Shown piece by piece: positions 16,083 to 26,402 of a stretch of DNA of 42,860 bases. The DNA is from Cellulophaga baltica (GTDB taxonomy: Bacteria; Bacteroidota; Bacteroidia; Flavobacteriales; Flavobacteriaceae). Under the pieces are notes generated by a model. That model had not been told where the DNA came from. It made no database searches and saw nothing but the letters and a program-made list of their open reading frames with translations. The stretch spans positions 1-42,860 of the forward strand of contig NZ_FNBD01000019.1 in NCBI RefSeq assembly GCF_900102165.1. The letters are read 5' to 3'. The first letter of the stretch is position 1. Every line of letters starts with the position of its first letter. Both the position numbers and the translations under genes were made by a program.

Positions 16083-19000
16083 ATGAAGTACAAAAAAAGA
16101 TCCAAATCTATTTTTTTGTTAGTCATCTTATTCATTTTTCCGCTCGCTAGCTTTGGAAAGCTACATGTGCCGGTAACCTTTGTTTTAGGAGATACCCTAC
16201 CAAAGCAGAATACAATAGCCTTAGAAGCTAATTTGAATTTAGAAGCTATTTTTTCTTTTCAGAATATTAAAAAAGAATTTCCTGTACCTACCCTTGTAAA
16301 AAATAATAGGAAGACAGCAGCTGCGGTATTAAAAGAAATTGAAGCAAAAGATGCTTGGGTAAATATCATTTCTGGTGCTACAATTATGTCACTGCCAGTA
16401 GGGATTAAAAGCACCGTAAATGAGGTAGAATATGCTATAGGAATAGCCAAAGCTACGATACAGAAAGAGTATACGGAACTAACTGTTTTTGTAAGAGCTA
16501 TACTTCCGCAAACAGATGAAAACGGAGAGCCTGTAGAACTATTTTTTGGTGCAAACCATATAAAGCTCTCTCATAATGGCGGCATTTTTGGTGATGGTAA
16601 TTTAGTACTACTCGGAGATATTCAAATTCCGTTCAATGCAGGAAATTGGCTGTTAGAACTTAAAGGAGGTTTTGATAGGGAATCTGGAGCAATAGAAGGC
16701 CTAAGTTATGTAACTATAGATTGTAGTGGGGTTAAAGAAATGGGACTTACGGCAGAAATTCAGTTTTCTAGAAACTTAATTTTGCCGGTTACAGAATTAG
16801 GAGAATTATTACCGAAAACAAAAACTATAAAGCGCTTAGATGAAACTTCTGCGGAGGTACCCAATAGGGTTACGGGGAAATTTTCTATCGTTGCTTCTGG
16901 GTGGAATGATATTATAACCTCTATAGAACTTCAGCCTTTTGTCTTGGCTAAACATCCCAACAAGTTCGTGTTTAACTTAAGCCAAGCCGAACTAGATTTT
17001 AGCGATCTTAGAACCCCCGATATTGCCTTTCCAGAACATTATCATGACCAAGGACTGTTACTGCCTAATGTAAATACGTGGCGCGGTATATATGTAACAT
17101 CATTAGAAGTATCCTTGCCAAAAGTATTTAAAACTACCGAAAGTATTGAAAATCAAGAGCGTGTAAGTTTTGGTGCTACCAACATGATTATTGATAATAA
17201 TGGAGTATCTGGGTTGTTTTCTGCAACTGATGTTATTGCTATGGATAACGGAAGAACAAGTGATAAAAAAGCTTGGGCCTATTCCGTAGATCATATCGCT
17301 TTAGAAATTATTACCAATAGAATTACCAGTGCTGCTTTTGATGGACAACTGTTATTACCCATATCCACATCAAAAAATACAGCTAAAGATAAAAGCAAGA
17401 AAAGGCCGAAAGATGCTAGTAAGAAAATAGGGATCGCTTATGAAGGCCTTATTAGTGAAGAAGAATACTTGGTGCGTGTAGCTACATCAGATATGTTGAA
17501 TTTTGATGTGTGGCAGGCTAAAGCGCAATTACTACCAGATTCTTTTATAGAAATGAAGGTTGTTGATGATAGTTTTAGGCCCAAAGCCGTATTTAATGGT
17601 CGCATGGCAATTTCTGCAAATCAGAAAAATAGTTTAGAGAACGAGGGGCAAGTAGCTAAAGATTCTAGTGTATTAAATTTTAAGGGTATTGACTTCCAAA
17701 ATCTTGTGGTTCAAACGGAAGCTCCTGTTCTAACCGTAGATTATTTTGGGTATACGGATGAAGTAAAACTGGCCAATTTCCCTGTTTCTATAGCCGCTAT
17801 TGTTTTCTCCGCAGATGAAGTTGAGGCAAGCTTAGCTTTTGATCTAAAAGTAAATCTTATGGATAAAGAAGCTAAAGGATTTGCTGCAGATGCTAGGTTG
17901 GCAATTATAGCAAATTATAGCGAAGAAGAGTATGTACAGCAATGGAATTATGACAGTTTTGATCTTTCTGAAATAGTTATTGATGCTAATTTAGGAGCTG
18001 TTCAAATACAAGGAGGGGTAGCCCTTATGATTGATGATCCCATATATGGCAATGGTTTTTCTGGGGAAATAGAAGGGACATTTAGCACTTTTGGCCCTAT
18101 TACGTGTAAAGCAATTTTTGGAAAAAAAGAATTCAACTATTGGTATGTAGATGCTGCGGTGCACGGACTTAAATTACAGGCAGGCCCCGTACAGCTATCT
18201 GGTTTTGCGGGTGGCGCTTTTTATAAAATGAGCAGAGAAGCCAATGGTGATCCAGATTTTTCTCCTTCCGGCCTTTCTTATATCCCTAATAAGGAAGCAG
18301 ATTTGGGAATAAAAGCTATGGTTTTTGGGGGCATTCCAGATGAAAATGCAATAAGCATTGGTGCTGGTTTTGAAATAGAATTTAATACAAAAGGGGGCGT
18401 CAATAGCCTAGGATTTTACGGGGAAGCACAAATGATGAAAGCTTTTAATTTCCCTAATCCCGTCGCAAAATTATCAGAAAAGCTCAATAAAATGGCCGAC
18501 ACCAAAGTAGTTAACGGGGTGAAGGATAGTAGGCTCGGAAAAACATTTTTAGAAAAAGCAGATACCGAATATGAAACTGAAATAGTTGGTGAAGCAGGGA
18601 TTACTGCTAAAATGGGAATGGAGTATGATTTTATAAATAAATCATTTCATGCCACTATGGATCTTTATGTGAATGTAGAAGGAGAAATTTTGCAAGGAGA
18701 AAGTTCTGGTGGAAGAGCTGGTTGGGGTGTTTTTCATTCTTCAGAAGAGGAGTGGTATGTGCATATGGGAACACCAACAGATAGACTTGGTTTAAAACTT
18801 GGGGTAGGGGAACTCTCTGCAAAAGCTAGAAGTTACTTTATGTTAGGAGACAACATTCCCGAAAGTCCGCCGCCACCACCAATCGTTGCCGAAATTTTAG
18901 GAGTAGATGCAGAGACCTTACAGTATGCAAGAGATGAAAATGCCTTACGAGGTGGTAAAGGTTTTGCCTTTGGGAGTGATTTTTCTGTTTCTACAGGTAA

Positions 19001-20813
19001 TATGGAATTCTTGATGTTCTATGCCAGTTTTAATGCCGGTTTAGGGTTTGATATCATGCTAAAAGATTTTGGTGAAGCCAAATGCGTAAATACAGGAGAC
19101 CAAGTAGGTATAAATGGCTGGTATGCAAACGGACAAGCGTTTGCGTATCTACAAGGAGAATTAGGAATAAACGTAAATCTCTTTTCTGTTAAAAAACGAA
19201 TCCCGATAATCAATGCTGCGGCCGCAGTACTCTTGCAAACAAAAGCACCAAATCCGGTATGGATGCGTGGCTATGTTGGCGGACATTATGATTTGTTAGG
19301 AGGATTAGTGAAAGGAGAGTTTAATTTTAAAGTAACTATAGGTGAAGAGTGCGAGTTTGAGAATAGCCCGCCGTTAGGAGGCTTAAAAATAATAAGCGAT
19401 CTAACGCCAAGAGATGGGGAGACCAAAGCAGATGTATTTGCTACACCACAAGTAGCATTTAATATGGAGGTAGAAAAAGCTCTAACCATTCCTGAAGTAG
19501 ATGGTGACCACATTTACAAAATAACCTTAGAAGGGTTCAAAATTGCAGATGAAAATAACACCCTTATTTCTGGAGCCCTAGAATGGGGAGAAAATAACAG
19601 TACACTAACTTTTGTGCCCGTAGATATTTTACCTCCGGCAACAAAATTAAAGGTGAGCGTAACGGTTGGCTTTAAAGAGCGAATTAATGGTGTGTATCAG
19701 GTGGTAATGATCGATGGTGTTCCTGCGATTGAAACCGAAGAACGTTCTTTTATCACAGGAGAAGCACCAGCCTATATTCCTTTAAAAAACATTGTATACT
19801 CATATCCTGTTATCGACCAACAATATTACTATCCAAAAGAGTATGCGAAAGGGTATATACAATTAAAACAAGGCCAGGATTACCTGTTTGATGATACACA
19901 ATGGAAAAGTGAATTAGCGTTAACAGATGAACAAGGCACAGCGGTAAAGACGTCATTTTCTTATCATTCCGGAAGCAATACACTTAATTATACCTTGCCC
20001 ATTTTAGATAATTCGGCAGCATATACCTTATCTATTTTTAGTACGCCTAAAACTACGAAAGAGGCTATAGCGACAGGAACAAGTCAGAAAGATACAGCTC
20101 TAGGGAATCAGAACACAGTAGTCATAACCGAAAACCAAGCGCAATCTGTTTCTAAAGAGGGAGTAATTGAGCGTATTACATATAATTTTAAGAGTAGTGC
20201 TTACAATACATTTGCTAAAAAAATACAAGCTATAAAGGTTGCTAATTATGCTTGGGGTAAAATTGCGAATGATGTGGTTTACCTATACAATACCATAGAT
20301 CATCATGAAGCTTTTGAAACGGCAGAATTGGTGGGTACGGTTTATACGGGTCATCAACCAATGGTGGTAGCAGAGTCTGATTTGCGCGACAGTTATTTTA
20401 CAAAAGATATTAATCCTATACTCTATCAAAAATATAGTTCAGGGGCTTATAAAATAGAACGCCCTGAAGCGCCTTATGGCCTTCCTCCCAAAAAGGCTTT
20501 GCCTTTATTTTCAAATTACGTTACCAGCATTTCGTATGGTGTAGATAAGGGTTGGACAAAGACACATTTTCCATACCGTTACAATTTGCCAGAGCTCTAT
20601 AAACTAGATTATGTCACTATCAAAACTAAAGTATTAAACGCTTTTGTAAATGGAAAAATTTCTAGACACGCACCGGAAGCTTCCATTTTAGATACAGCCT
20701 ATAAATTTATGCCAAAAGGATCTTATGGTATTAAAATACAATATATCCTACCTGGTAATAGACTAGGAAGTTCCGCCACAGTAAACTTTAAAAACCCACT
20801 AAATCTAGAGTAA
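16083..20813 (+). CDS. Large secreted beta-rich surface protein, first gene of the six-gene surface cluster
   Basis: This is a 1576-residue protein with a signal peptide at about residues 1-25 (a Lys/Arg-rich start, hydrophobic core, A-S-F-G). The protein is beta-strand rich throughout, with recurrent V-x-G-x-x-S and G-G-x-x-x-x-N patterns. A proline run (S-P-P-P-P-P) near residue 928 separates two halves. Residues about 1100-1225 resemble a bacterial Ig-like (Big_5 type) domain (L-T-P-R-D-G-E-T and L-T-F-V-P-V). No T9SS sorting tail is visible and the C-terminus ends N-L-E. It may be periplasmic or bound to the barrel protein encoded last in the cluster. The next gene starts 137 nt downstream. 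No enzymatic motif was found; a structural or scaffold role is inferred only from size and context. Confidence 0.72.
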   Translation: MKYKKRSKSIFLLVILFIFPLASFGKLHVPVTFVLGDTLPKQNTIALEANLNLEAIFSFQNIKKEFPVPTLVKNNRKTAAAVLKEIEAKDAWVNIISGATIMSLPVGIKSTVNEVEYAIGIAKATIQKEYTELTVFVRAILPQTDENGEPVELFFGANHIKLSHNGGIFGDGNLVLLGDIQIPFNAGNWLLELKGGFDRESGAIEGLSYVTIDCSGVKEMGLTAEIQFSRNLILPVTELGELLPKTKTIKRLDETSAEVPNRVTGKFSIVASGWNDIITSIELQPFVLAKHPNKFVFNLSQAELDFSDLRTPDIAFPEHYHDQGLLLPNVNTWRGIYVTSLEVSLPKVFKTTESIENQERVSFGATNMIIDNNGVSGLFSATDVIAMDNGRTSDKKAWAYSVDHIALEIITNRITSAAFDGQLLLPISTSKNTAKDKSKKRPKDASKKIGIAYEGLISEEEYLVRVATSDMLNFDVWQAKAQLLPDSFIEMKVVDDSFRPKAVFNGRMAISANQKNSLENEGQVAKDSSVLNFKGIDFQNLVVQTEAPVLTVDYFGYTDEVKLANFPVSIAAIVFSADEVEASLAFDLKVNLMDKEAKGFAADARLAIIANYSEEEYVQQWNYDSFDLSEIVIDANLGAVQIQGGVALMIDDPIYGNGFSGEIEGTFSTFGPITCKAIFGKKEFNYWYVDAAVHGLKLQAGPVQLSGFAGGAFYKMSREANGDPDFSPSGLSYIPNKEADLGIKAMVFGGIPDENAISIGAGFEIEFNTKGGVNSLGFYGEAQMMKAFNFPNPVAKLSEKLNKMADTKVVNGVKDSRLGKTFLEKADTEYETEIVGEAGITAKMGMEYDFINKSFHATMDLYVNVEGEILQGESSGGRAGWGVFHSSEEEWYVHMGTPTDRLGLKLGVGELSAKARSYFMLGDNIPESPPPPPIVAEILGVDAETLQYARDENALRGGKGFAFGSDFSVSTGNMEFLMFYASFNAGLGFDIMLKDFGEAKCVNTGDQVGINGWYANGQAFAYLQGELGINVNLFSVKKRIPIINAAAAVLLQTKAPNPVWMRGYVGGHYDLLGGLVKGEFNFKVTIGEECEFENSPPLGGLKIISDLTPRDGETKADVFATPQVAFNMEVEKALTIPEVDGDHIYKITLEGFKIADENNTLISGALEWGENNSTLTFVPVDILPPATKLKVSVTVGFKERINGVYQVVMIDGVPAIETEERSFITGEAPAYIPLKNIVYSYPVIDQQYYYPKEYAKGYIQLKQGQDYLFDDTQWKSELALTDEQGTAVKTSFSYHSGSNTLNYTLPILDNSAAYTLSIFSTPKTTKEAIATGTSQKDTALGNQNTVVITENQAQSVSKEGVIERITYNFKSSAYNTFAKKIQAIKVANYAWGKIANDVVYLYNTIDHHEAFETAELVGTVYTGHQPMVVAESDLRDSYFTKDINPILYQKYSSGAYKIERPEAPYGLPPKKALPLFSNYVTSISYGVDKGWTKTHFPYRYNLPELYKLDYVTIKTKVLNAFVNGKISRHAPEASILDTAYKFMPKGSYGIKIQYILPGNRLGSSATVNFKNPLNLE

Positions 20814-20950
20814 CAAATGTCTAAAAAAGATAGTAAACTAAAATGATCCGGCAGCTTTGAAAATGATACGTTCATTTTTAGAGCAACCTATACAAAAGAG
20901 TAAGTACGCTTAATTACAAATTACACCAATCCCAAAATTTTAAAAACTAA

Positions 20951-23023
20951 ATGAGAGTATTACTAGTTATAAGCTTCTTTTTCACTGTCATGTTTTGTTT
21001 TGCTCAGCAACAAGATAGTATTGCAACGCCAACTATTCAGGTCATTGCAAGAGCGCAACAAAATAAAATTTTGGTGCGTTGGGCGCCTACAGATGCTGTG
21101 GTTTGGCAAAGAGCCAATACCTATGGCTATACGTTAGAGCGCTTTACAGTCTATAGAAATGGAAAGCGATTAGACACGCCTGAAAAAAAGCAAGTAGCAA
21201 CACATATACTTAAACCAGCTCCCTTAGCATCCTGGGAAGGCCTTGCCTTAGCAAATGATAATGCAGCCATTCTTGCACAAGCCATTTATGGAGACGATTT
21301 TGAAATAGGTTCAGAAGAGGGGCAGTTAATGGCGGTTGTGAATAAAGTAAAACAATTGGAAGAACGTTTCTCTTTTGCGTTGTTTGCCGCAGATATGAAT
21401 TTTGAAGCTGCAAAATTAGCCGGTTTAGGTTTTGAAGATTCGTCTGTAAAAAATAATGAAGGATATTTATATCGGATAAATACTGGGATTCCATCGGATT
21501 TGGCGGTTGTAAAAGAAGGCGTAGTTTATATAGATGCTTCTGAAACAGACGCCTTGCCCGTACCCATAGATTTGGCAGGTGTTTTTAAAGATAAAGAGGT
21601 CATCCTTACTTGGGAATATGAACTGTTTAAAAGTATTTATGCTACCTACTATATCGAACGCTCAGAAGATGGTACACAGTACAAACGTTTGGGAGATTTG
21701 CCTTTGGTAAACCTTAACAATACAGAGCATTCGCCAACAAAACGAATGTATTATATTGATACGCTAGCACAAAACAATAAGCAATACCATTATAGGGTAT
21801 CAGGGATTTCTCCTTTTGGAGAAGAAGGAAAACCTTCTAAGGCGATTGTAGGTCAAGGACAAAAAGCATTATCAGCGACCCCATTTATTATCAATCATGA
21901 ATTATTGGTGGGCACTGGAGCCAAAATCTATTGGGATTTTCCAAAAGAAAAAGAAAATGAAGTAGCAACTTTTGAAATAAGAGCAGCAAGTAAAGACAAT
22001 GGTACTTATAAAATTCTAAAAGATGGAATCTCCCCCCAAACTAGAACAGGAGAAATAGCGGCCCCCTTTAGTGTAAATTACATCAAAGTAATAGCCATAG
22101 GCAAAGGCAGTACAGAGACCGCCTCATTCTCTGCGCTAGTACAGCTTATAGATTCTATAGCACCAGCAAAGCCAACAGGCTTAAGGGGTGTTGTAGATAG
22201 CTTAGGGGTCGCTATAATTTCATGGGAACCGAATATGGAAAAAGATATTTTAGGCTACCGTATTTTTAGAGGTAACCTTAAGGATGAAACCTATGCGCAG
22301 ATTACTATAGATCCTTTACAGACCAATCAATTTATAGATACGGTACAGTTAAATTCTTTAAATACTGATGTATACTATACGGTAGTAGCAGTAGATCGCC
22401 GGTTTAATACCTCTGCATATTCAGAAGTATTAGAACTTAAGAAGCCAGATATCATTCCCCCATCAGCGCCTGTCTTTAAAAATTTTAAGGTGTTACATAC
22501 AGGTGTTTCCCTTTCTTGGATCAGCAGTAGTTGTACCGATGTAGCGAAACACCAACTCTTTAGAAAAAGCACAAAAGCTTCTGGTATTTGGGAATTGGTA
22601 TTTGAAACAAAAGATACGATTACCCATTTCAAAGACACTAAGCTTACTGCAGCTACCAAATATGCCTATGCCATAAAAGCAATAGATGAAAGTGGTCTTA
22701 GCTCTGAAGATTCTCCTACCATCACCATAAAAACAGCTTCTAATACGGAAGATGAGGTTATAAAAAACTTGAATGCGGTAGTAGATAGGGATCATAATAC
22801 GATTAGGTTATACTGGCGAAAATTACCTGATAGGATTAAAGAGTTAGTGATTTTTAAATCTAAAAAAGATGGTAAACCAACTACATGGAAACAATTGCCC
22901 GCTGCTCTTACAGAAATTATAGATAAAAATATCTCTCCGAGTAACAAGTATATCTATCAAATACGTCCCGTGTTTGAAGATGGTAGTTATGGCCACTTAG
23001 AGACCTTAGAAGTAAATTATTAA
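20951..23023 (+). CDS. Secreted protein with several fibronectin type III domains
   Basis: This is a 690-residue protein. The signal peptide ends C-F-A-Q (about residue 19). The body carries repeated FN3-like units of about 90 residues, best seen from about 205 onward. Each has a buried Trp (V-I-L-T-W-E-Y, A-I-I-S-W-E-P-N, V-S-L-S-W-I-S), then Y-x-I-x-R and a Y-x-Y-x-I/V-x-A-x-D core. The region between residues 80 and 170 is helical. There is no lipobox and no T9SS tail. The stop is 3 nt before the next ATG, so translation is probably coupled to the SprB-like protein. It is probably an extracytoplasmic binding or spacer protein; the ligand is unknown. Confidence 0.8.
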   Translation: MRVLLVISFFFTVMFCFAQQQDSIATPTIQVIARAQQNKILVRWAPTDAVVWQRANTYGYTLERFTVYRNGKRLDTPEKKQVATHILKPAPLASWEGLALANDNAAILAQAIYGDDFEIGSEEGQLMAVVNKVKQLEERFSFALFAADMNFEAAKLAGLGFEDSSVKNNEGYLYRINTGIPSDLAVVKEGVVYIDASETDALPVPIDLAGVFKDKEVILTWEYELFKSIYATYYIERSEDGTQYKRLGDLPLVNLNNTEHSPTKRMYYIDTLAQNNKQYHYRVSGISPFGEEGKPSKAIVGQGQKALSATPFIINHELLVGTGAKIYWDFPKEKENEVATFEIRAASKDNGTYKILKDGISPQTRTGEIAAPFSVNYIKVIAIGKGSTETASFSALVQLIDSIAPAKPTGLRGVVDSLGVAIISWEPNMEKDILGYRIFRGNLKDETYAQITIDPLQTNQFIDTVQLNSLNTDVYYTVVAVDRRFNTSAYSEVLELKKPDIIPPSAPVFKNFKVLHTGVSLSWISSSCTDVAKHQLFRKSTKASGIWELVFETKDTITHFKDTKLTAATKYAYAIKAIDESGLSSEDSPTITIKTASNTEDEVIKNLNAVVDRDHNTIRLYWRKLPDRIKELVIFKSKKDGKPTTWKQLPAALTEIIDKNISPSNKYIYQIRPVFEDGSYGHLETLEVNY

Positions 23024-23026
23024 GTT

Positions 23027-26000
23027 ATGAAAAAGCTATTTTTTTTATTGTTTATTATAGGCAGTTCTGTTCTAAATGCCCAGAATTCTAGGATTGAGAT
23101 TTCCGATTTTAGTTTTGAAAGTGATGGAGGTGGCGTTTGTGAGAACTATGTAAAACTTACGGTTTCTTTTGAGGATGGTACCTCAGATGTTATTTTTTAT
23201 AAAGATTTTGAATCAGGCCCATTTATAAGTACAGTTCCTGATTCTACCTATAATTTCCCTGGAAAAAAGATTAGAGAAATTAAAGTAGAACAATTTACTC
23301 ACCTGACAAATGTTGATAATGGTGGGTTCTGTTCTTATTATCCACCATCATTCACAGCACAATTCTCGTATCCAATCCCAATTTTTAATTATAATGATTG
23401 CTCTCTAAAAACTTATACTAAATATGTGAGACAACCACCTATTATTGGGGGTCTTAGAACAATCTATAATGAATTAAAATTTGATTATAAAATATCAAAT
23501 AGTGTTGATGTACTCAATGACCCTATAAAAACACAGTTGGGCTATGATGATCCTATTACCATTAACGCGACGCCTAATTTAGATTCATCATTCTATAATT
23601 GGCAATATCAAGTGGTTTCTGGACCATCAATCCAACCAACCTCAAATTTGTGGACAGATGTACCTAGACCTACGACTCCTGCTACTTTAAAATTTACCGC
23701 AAATGCAATTCTACCAAATTCATCTATTGGCAAGTATATTTATTTTAGAATTAAACCTTGTAATGATGATTTTCAGGGTAAGATAGTCGGTTATGACATA
23801 CTTCCTTCGGCTCCTAAAATAATCAACTATACTACAACTCCTGTTACTTGTTATGGCGCCAATAACGGTACCGTAACCTTACAGTTTAATAAAAATTTAG
23901 GGAACAAAGAGTCCTTAGCTATAGAGGTAGTAGACTTATCAAAACAAATTAATGATATTACGAGCAGTGAACCTTTGTATGAGGCTGTAATTCCTGGTTT
24001 TTCAATCACTTCTAAGGATATCATAAATAATAAACTAACGATTACAGGTCTTAGAGGTAGCAACCCTGAGAATTTTAGGATTCAGTTTCTCGGAGGTTCT
24101 GGTCTTTTTGCAGACGGGGCGAAACATACTATCGATTTTAAAATTTATGAACCAGATTTTGTTACCTCAAAAATAACAAGATTTACAGAGGTATATTGTA
24201 AAGATGGTGCAGATGGCACAATTACAATTGAAGCAGATGGTGGTTCAGAAACGGGGTATCAATTTTCCATTGTTAACGATGACGGTTCAGATGGCACTTG
24301 GATTCCTTTTACCAACGGCAAATCTCATACGATTACAGATTTACCAGCAAATACCTACAGCATAAAAGTTAGAGATGGTAATGAGTGTGTTGCTAAAGAA
24401 CTAGTACCTGATACGGATGGTAATGATACTCCCGACCAAGATAAAGATTTAATTTTAGAACAATTAATTGAAGAACCTACAAGCGTACTTGCCTTAGAAT
24501 TTTTAGCGGTTACTACTGATAGAACAGCGATGAGTAATGACGCTAAAGCTTTTGGTTTTACAGACGGTCGTATTACTGCTGTTGTTACTGGGGGTACAGC
24601 CCCTTATACGGTAGAATGGAAGAATAAAAATACTGGAGTTGTAGTTACAACAGTTTCTAGTACACCTTTTGATGACGTTGAAGAAAGTCAAACTGTTACT
24701 TTAAATACTATCGGAGAAGGTACGTATACCTTAACAGTTACAGATTTCAATCACACCCAAGCAACACAAAAAGCAACTTGTTTTGCTGAAGGAGATTTTT
24801 CAATTACGCAACCAGATAAGTTATTGTTAACGCTAGAAGAAATAAATCCTGTTTCTTGTAATAGTTTCAATGAATTTAATAATCCTGTGGGCGATGGAGA
24901 ATTGGTGGCTCACGGTACAGGTGGGGTACAATTAAATATGTTAGAAAACAATGGTTTACCCTATTATTATACTTGGAAAAAAGAGGATGAAAATGGCGTT
25001 TTTCAAGAGCTTCTGGAAGAAAAAGATAGTATTCTAAGCAATGCAACAGCGGCTCGTTATTCGGTGAATATTAGAGATGCTAACGGTATTCTCATCGGTA
25101 ACTATGTAAACAATAGTTTGGATACTGAAACTGATGTGGTTCACGATTTACTAGACCCAGAACCTTTAGTAATTACATTTACCAAAGGAGATTTAAAATG
25201 TTCTGATGGTACAGAAGGTTGGGCAGAAGCTAACATTACTGGTGGTACAGGTAACTATACCCTAAAGTGGTCTAATGGTGCTACAGATCCTAAGATTGAA
25301 AATCTAGAAAAAGGCAACTATCTTCTTTTTGTAACTGATGCAAAAGGGTGTCAGGCTACCAGCCAAGTGCGTATTGAGGCTCCAAATGTTCTGGATATAG
25401 CTATTTTAGAACAAAATGCTCCTGTGTGTAACAATGGTGCGGACGGGGTAATATCTTTAGGAATTAGTGGCGGACTAGAAGAATACACCTACAGCTGGCT
25501 TAAAGAGGGAACACCCATTACAAATCATTCTGGTTTTTATGCCAATAATTTAACGGCAGGAGACTATACCATTACCGTTACTGATGCTAACTTATGTTCA
25601 AAAACAGTAGAGATCAATTTAGCAAACCCTAGTCTTGATTTAATAAACTTAGGAGAAGATAGGTTGCTGTGCGGCGGACAAAGTATAGTATTAGATGCCA
25701 CCTATCATAGTGAGGGTACTACGTATGTATGGACTTCAGATACCGGTTTTACCAGTACATCTTCCACTATTGAAGTTACAGAAGCAGGAACCTATACGGT
25801 GGTTCTTACCACACTGCTTGGTTGCAATGGGGGAGATAGTATCACTATTTCAACAACAGACACTCCAATAGATGCACATTTTATTGTGAGCACTCAGGCT
25901 TTTGCTGGTGAAGAATTGGCACTAGTGAATATTAGTGAACCTTTAGGAGATACGGTGGAATGGTTTTTTCCGCCTGAGGCTCAAATTATTGCCGAAACCA

Positions 26001-26401
26001 AAGAGAATGTTATTCTTCTTTTTGATGCCCCCGGCGCCTATGACATCATACTCCGTACCAATCAAGGTACTTGCTTTTTAGAGTATATGAAAACCATACG
26101 TATTGGCGAGGCTGCAGATATCCCAGATATCGGAGACGCAGAAACCCCTTTTATCCAAGATTTTAAAATTTTCCCCAATCCCTCTAACGGAGATTTTTCC
26201 GTAAGCATTAACCTAACAGAAGCTAGTCCTATTTCATTAAAAATATTTAATATGGCTTCTCAAGGATTGGTACATGAACGTCAAGAAAAAGCGGAAGCTA
26301 GTTTTGAATTGGCTTATGGGGTTACGCTGGCTTCAGGAACCTATGTTTTATTGTTAGAAACGGCAAAGGGTAGTGAAATAAGAAAAATTATTATAAAATA
26401 A
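23027..26401 (+). CDS. SprB-repeat-like surface protein with T9SS type A tail
   Basis: This is a 1124-residue protein. The signal peptide ends L-N-A-Q (residue 19). From about residue 375 there are SprB-like repeats, each with a Cys plus G-x-D/N-G opening, a T-G-G-T/S-G-x-Y core and a L-x-x-G-x-Y-x-x-x-V-x-D closing. The clearest are at about 380-460, 495-590, 710-785 and 787-865. Ig/PKD-like domains follow (about 872-1030), then a type A sorting domain (about 1045-1124; I-F-P-N-P-S-N-G, ending I-I-I-K). SprB is the gliding adhesin of Flavobacterium; this protein is far shorter and shares only the repeat type. It is expected on the cell surface. It is tightly packed between its neighbours (3 nt and 1 nt). 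Confidence 0.85.
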   Translation: MKKLFFLLFIIGSSVLNAQNSRIEISDFSFESDGGGVCENYVKLTVSFEDGTSDVIFYKDFESGPFISTVPDSTYNFPGKKIREIKVEQFTHLTNVDNGGFCSYYPPSFTAQFSYPIPIFNYNDCSLKTYTKYVRQPPIIGGLRTIYNELKFDYKISNSVDVLNDPIKTQLGYDDPITINATPNLDSSFYNWQYQVVSGPSIQPTSNLWTDVPRPTTPATLKFTANAILPNSSIGKYIYFRIKPCNDDFQGKIVGYDILPSAPKIINYTTTPVTCYGANNGTVTLQFNKNLGNKESLAIEVVDLSKQINDITSSEPLYEAVIPGFSITSKDIINNKLTITGLRGSNPENFRIQFLGGSGLFADGAKHTIDFKIYEPDFVTSKITRFTEVYCKDGADGTITIEADGGSETGYQFSIVNDDGSDGTWIPFTNGKSHTITDLPANTYSIKVRDGNECVAKELVPDTDGNDTPDQDKDLILEQLIEEPTSVLALEFLAVTTDRTAMSNDAKAFGFTDGRITAVVTGGTAPYTVEWKNKNTGVVVTTVSSTPFDDVEESQTVTLNTIGEGTYTLTVTDFNHTQATQKATCFAEGDFSITQPDKLLLTLEEINPVSCNSFNEFNNPVGDGELVAHGTGGVQLNMLENNGLPYYYTWKKEDENGVFQELLEEKDSILSNATAARYSVNIRDANGILIGNYVNNSLDTETDVVHDLLDPEPLVITFTKGDLKCSDGTEGWAEANITGGTGNYTLKWSNGATDPKIENLEKGNYLLFVTDAKGCQATSQVRIEAPNVLDIAILEQNAPVCNNGADGVISLGISGGLEEYTYSWLKEGTPITNHSGFYANNLTAGDYTITVTDANLCSKTVEINLANPSLDLINLGEDRLLCGGQSIVLDATYHSEGTTYVWTSDTGFTSTSSTIEVTEAGTYTVVLTTLLGCNGGDSITISTTDTPIDAHFIVSTQAFAGEELALVNISEPLGDTVEWFFPPEAQIIAETKENVILLFDAPGAYDIILRTNQGTCFLEYMKTIRIGEAADIPDIGDAETPFIQDFKIFPNPSNGDFSVSINLTEASPISLKIFNMASQGLVHERQEKAEASFELAYGVTLASGTYVLLLETAKGSEIRKIIIK

Positions 26402-26402
26402 T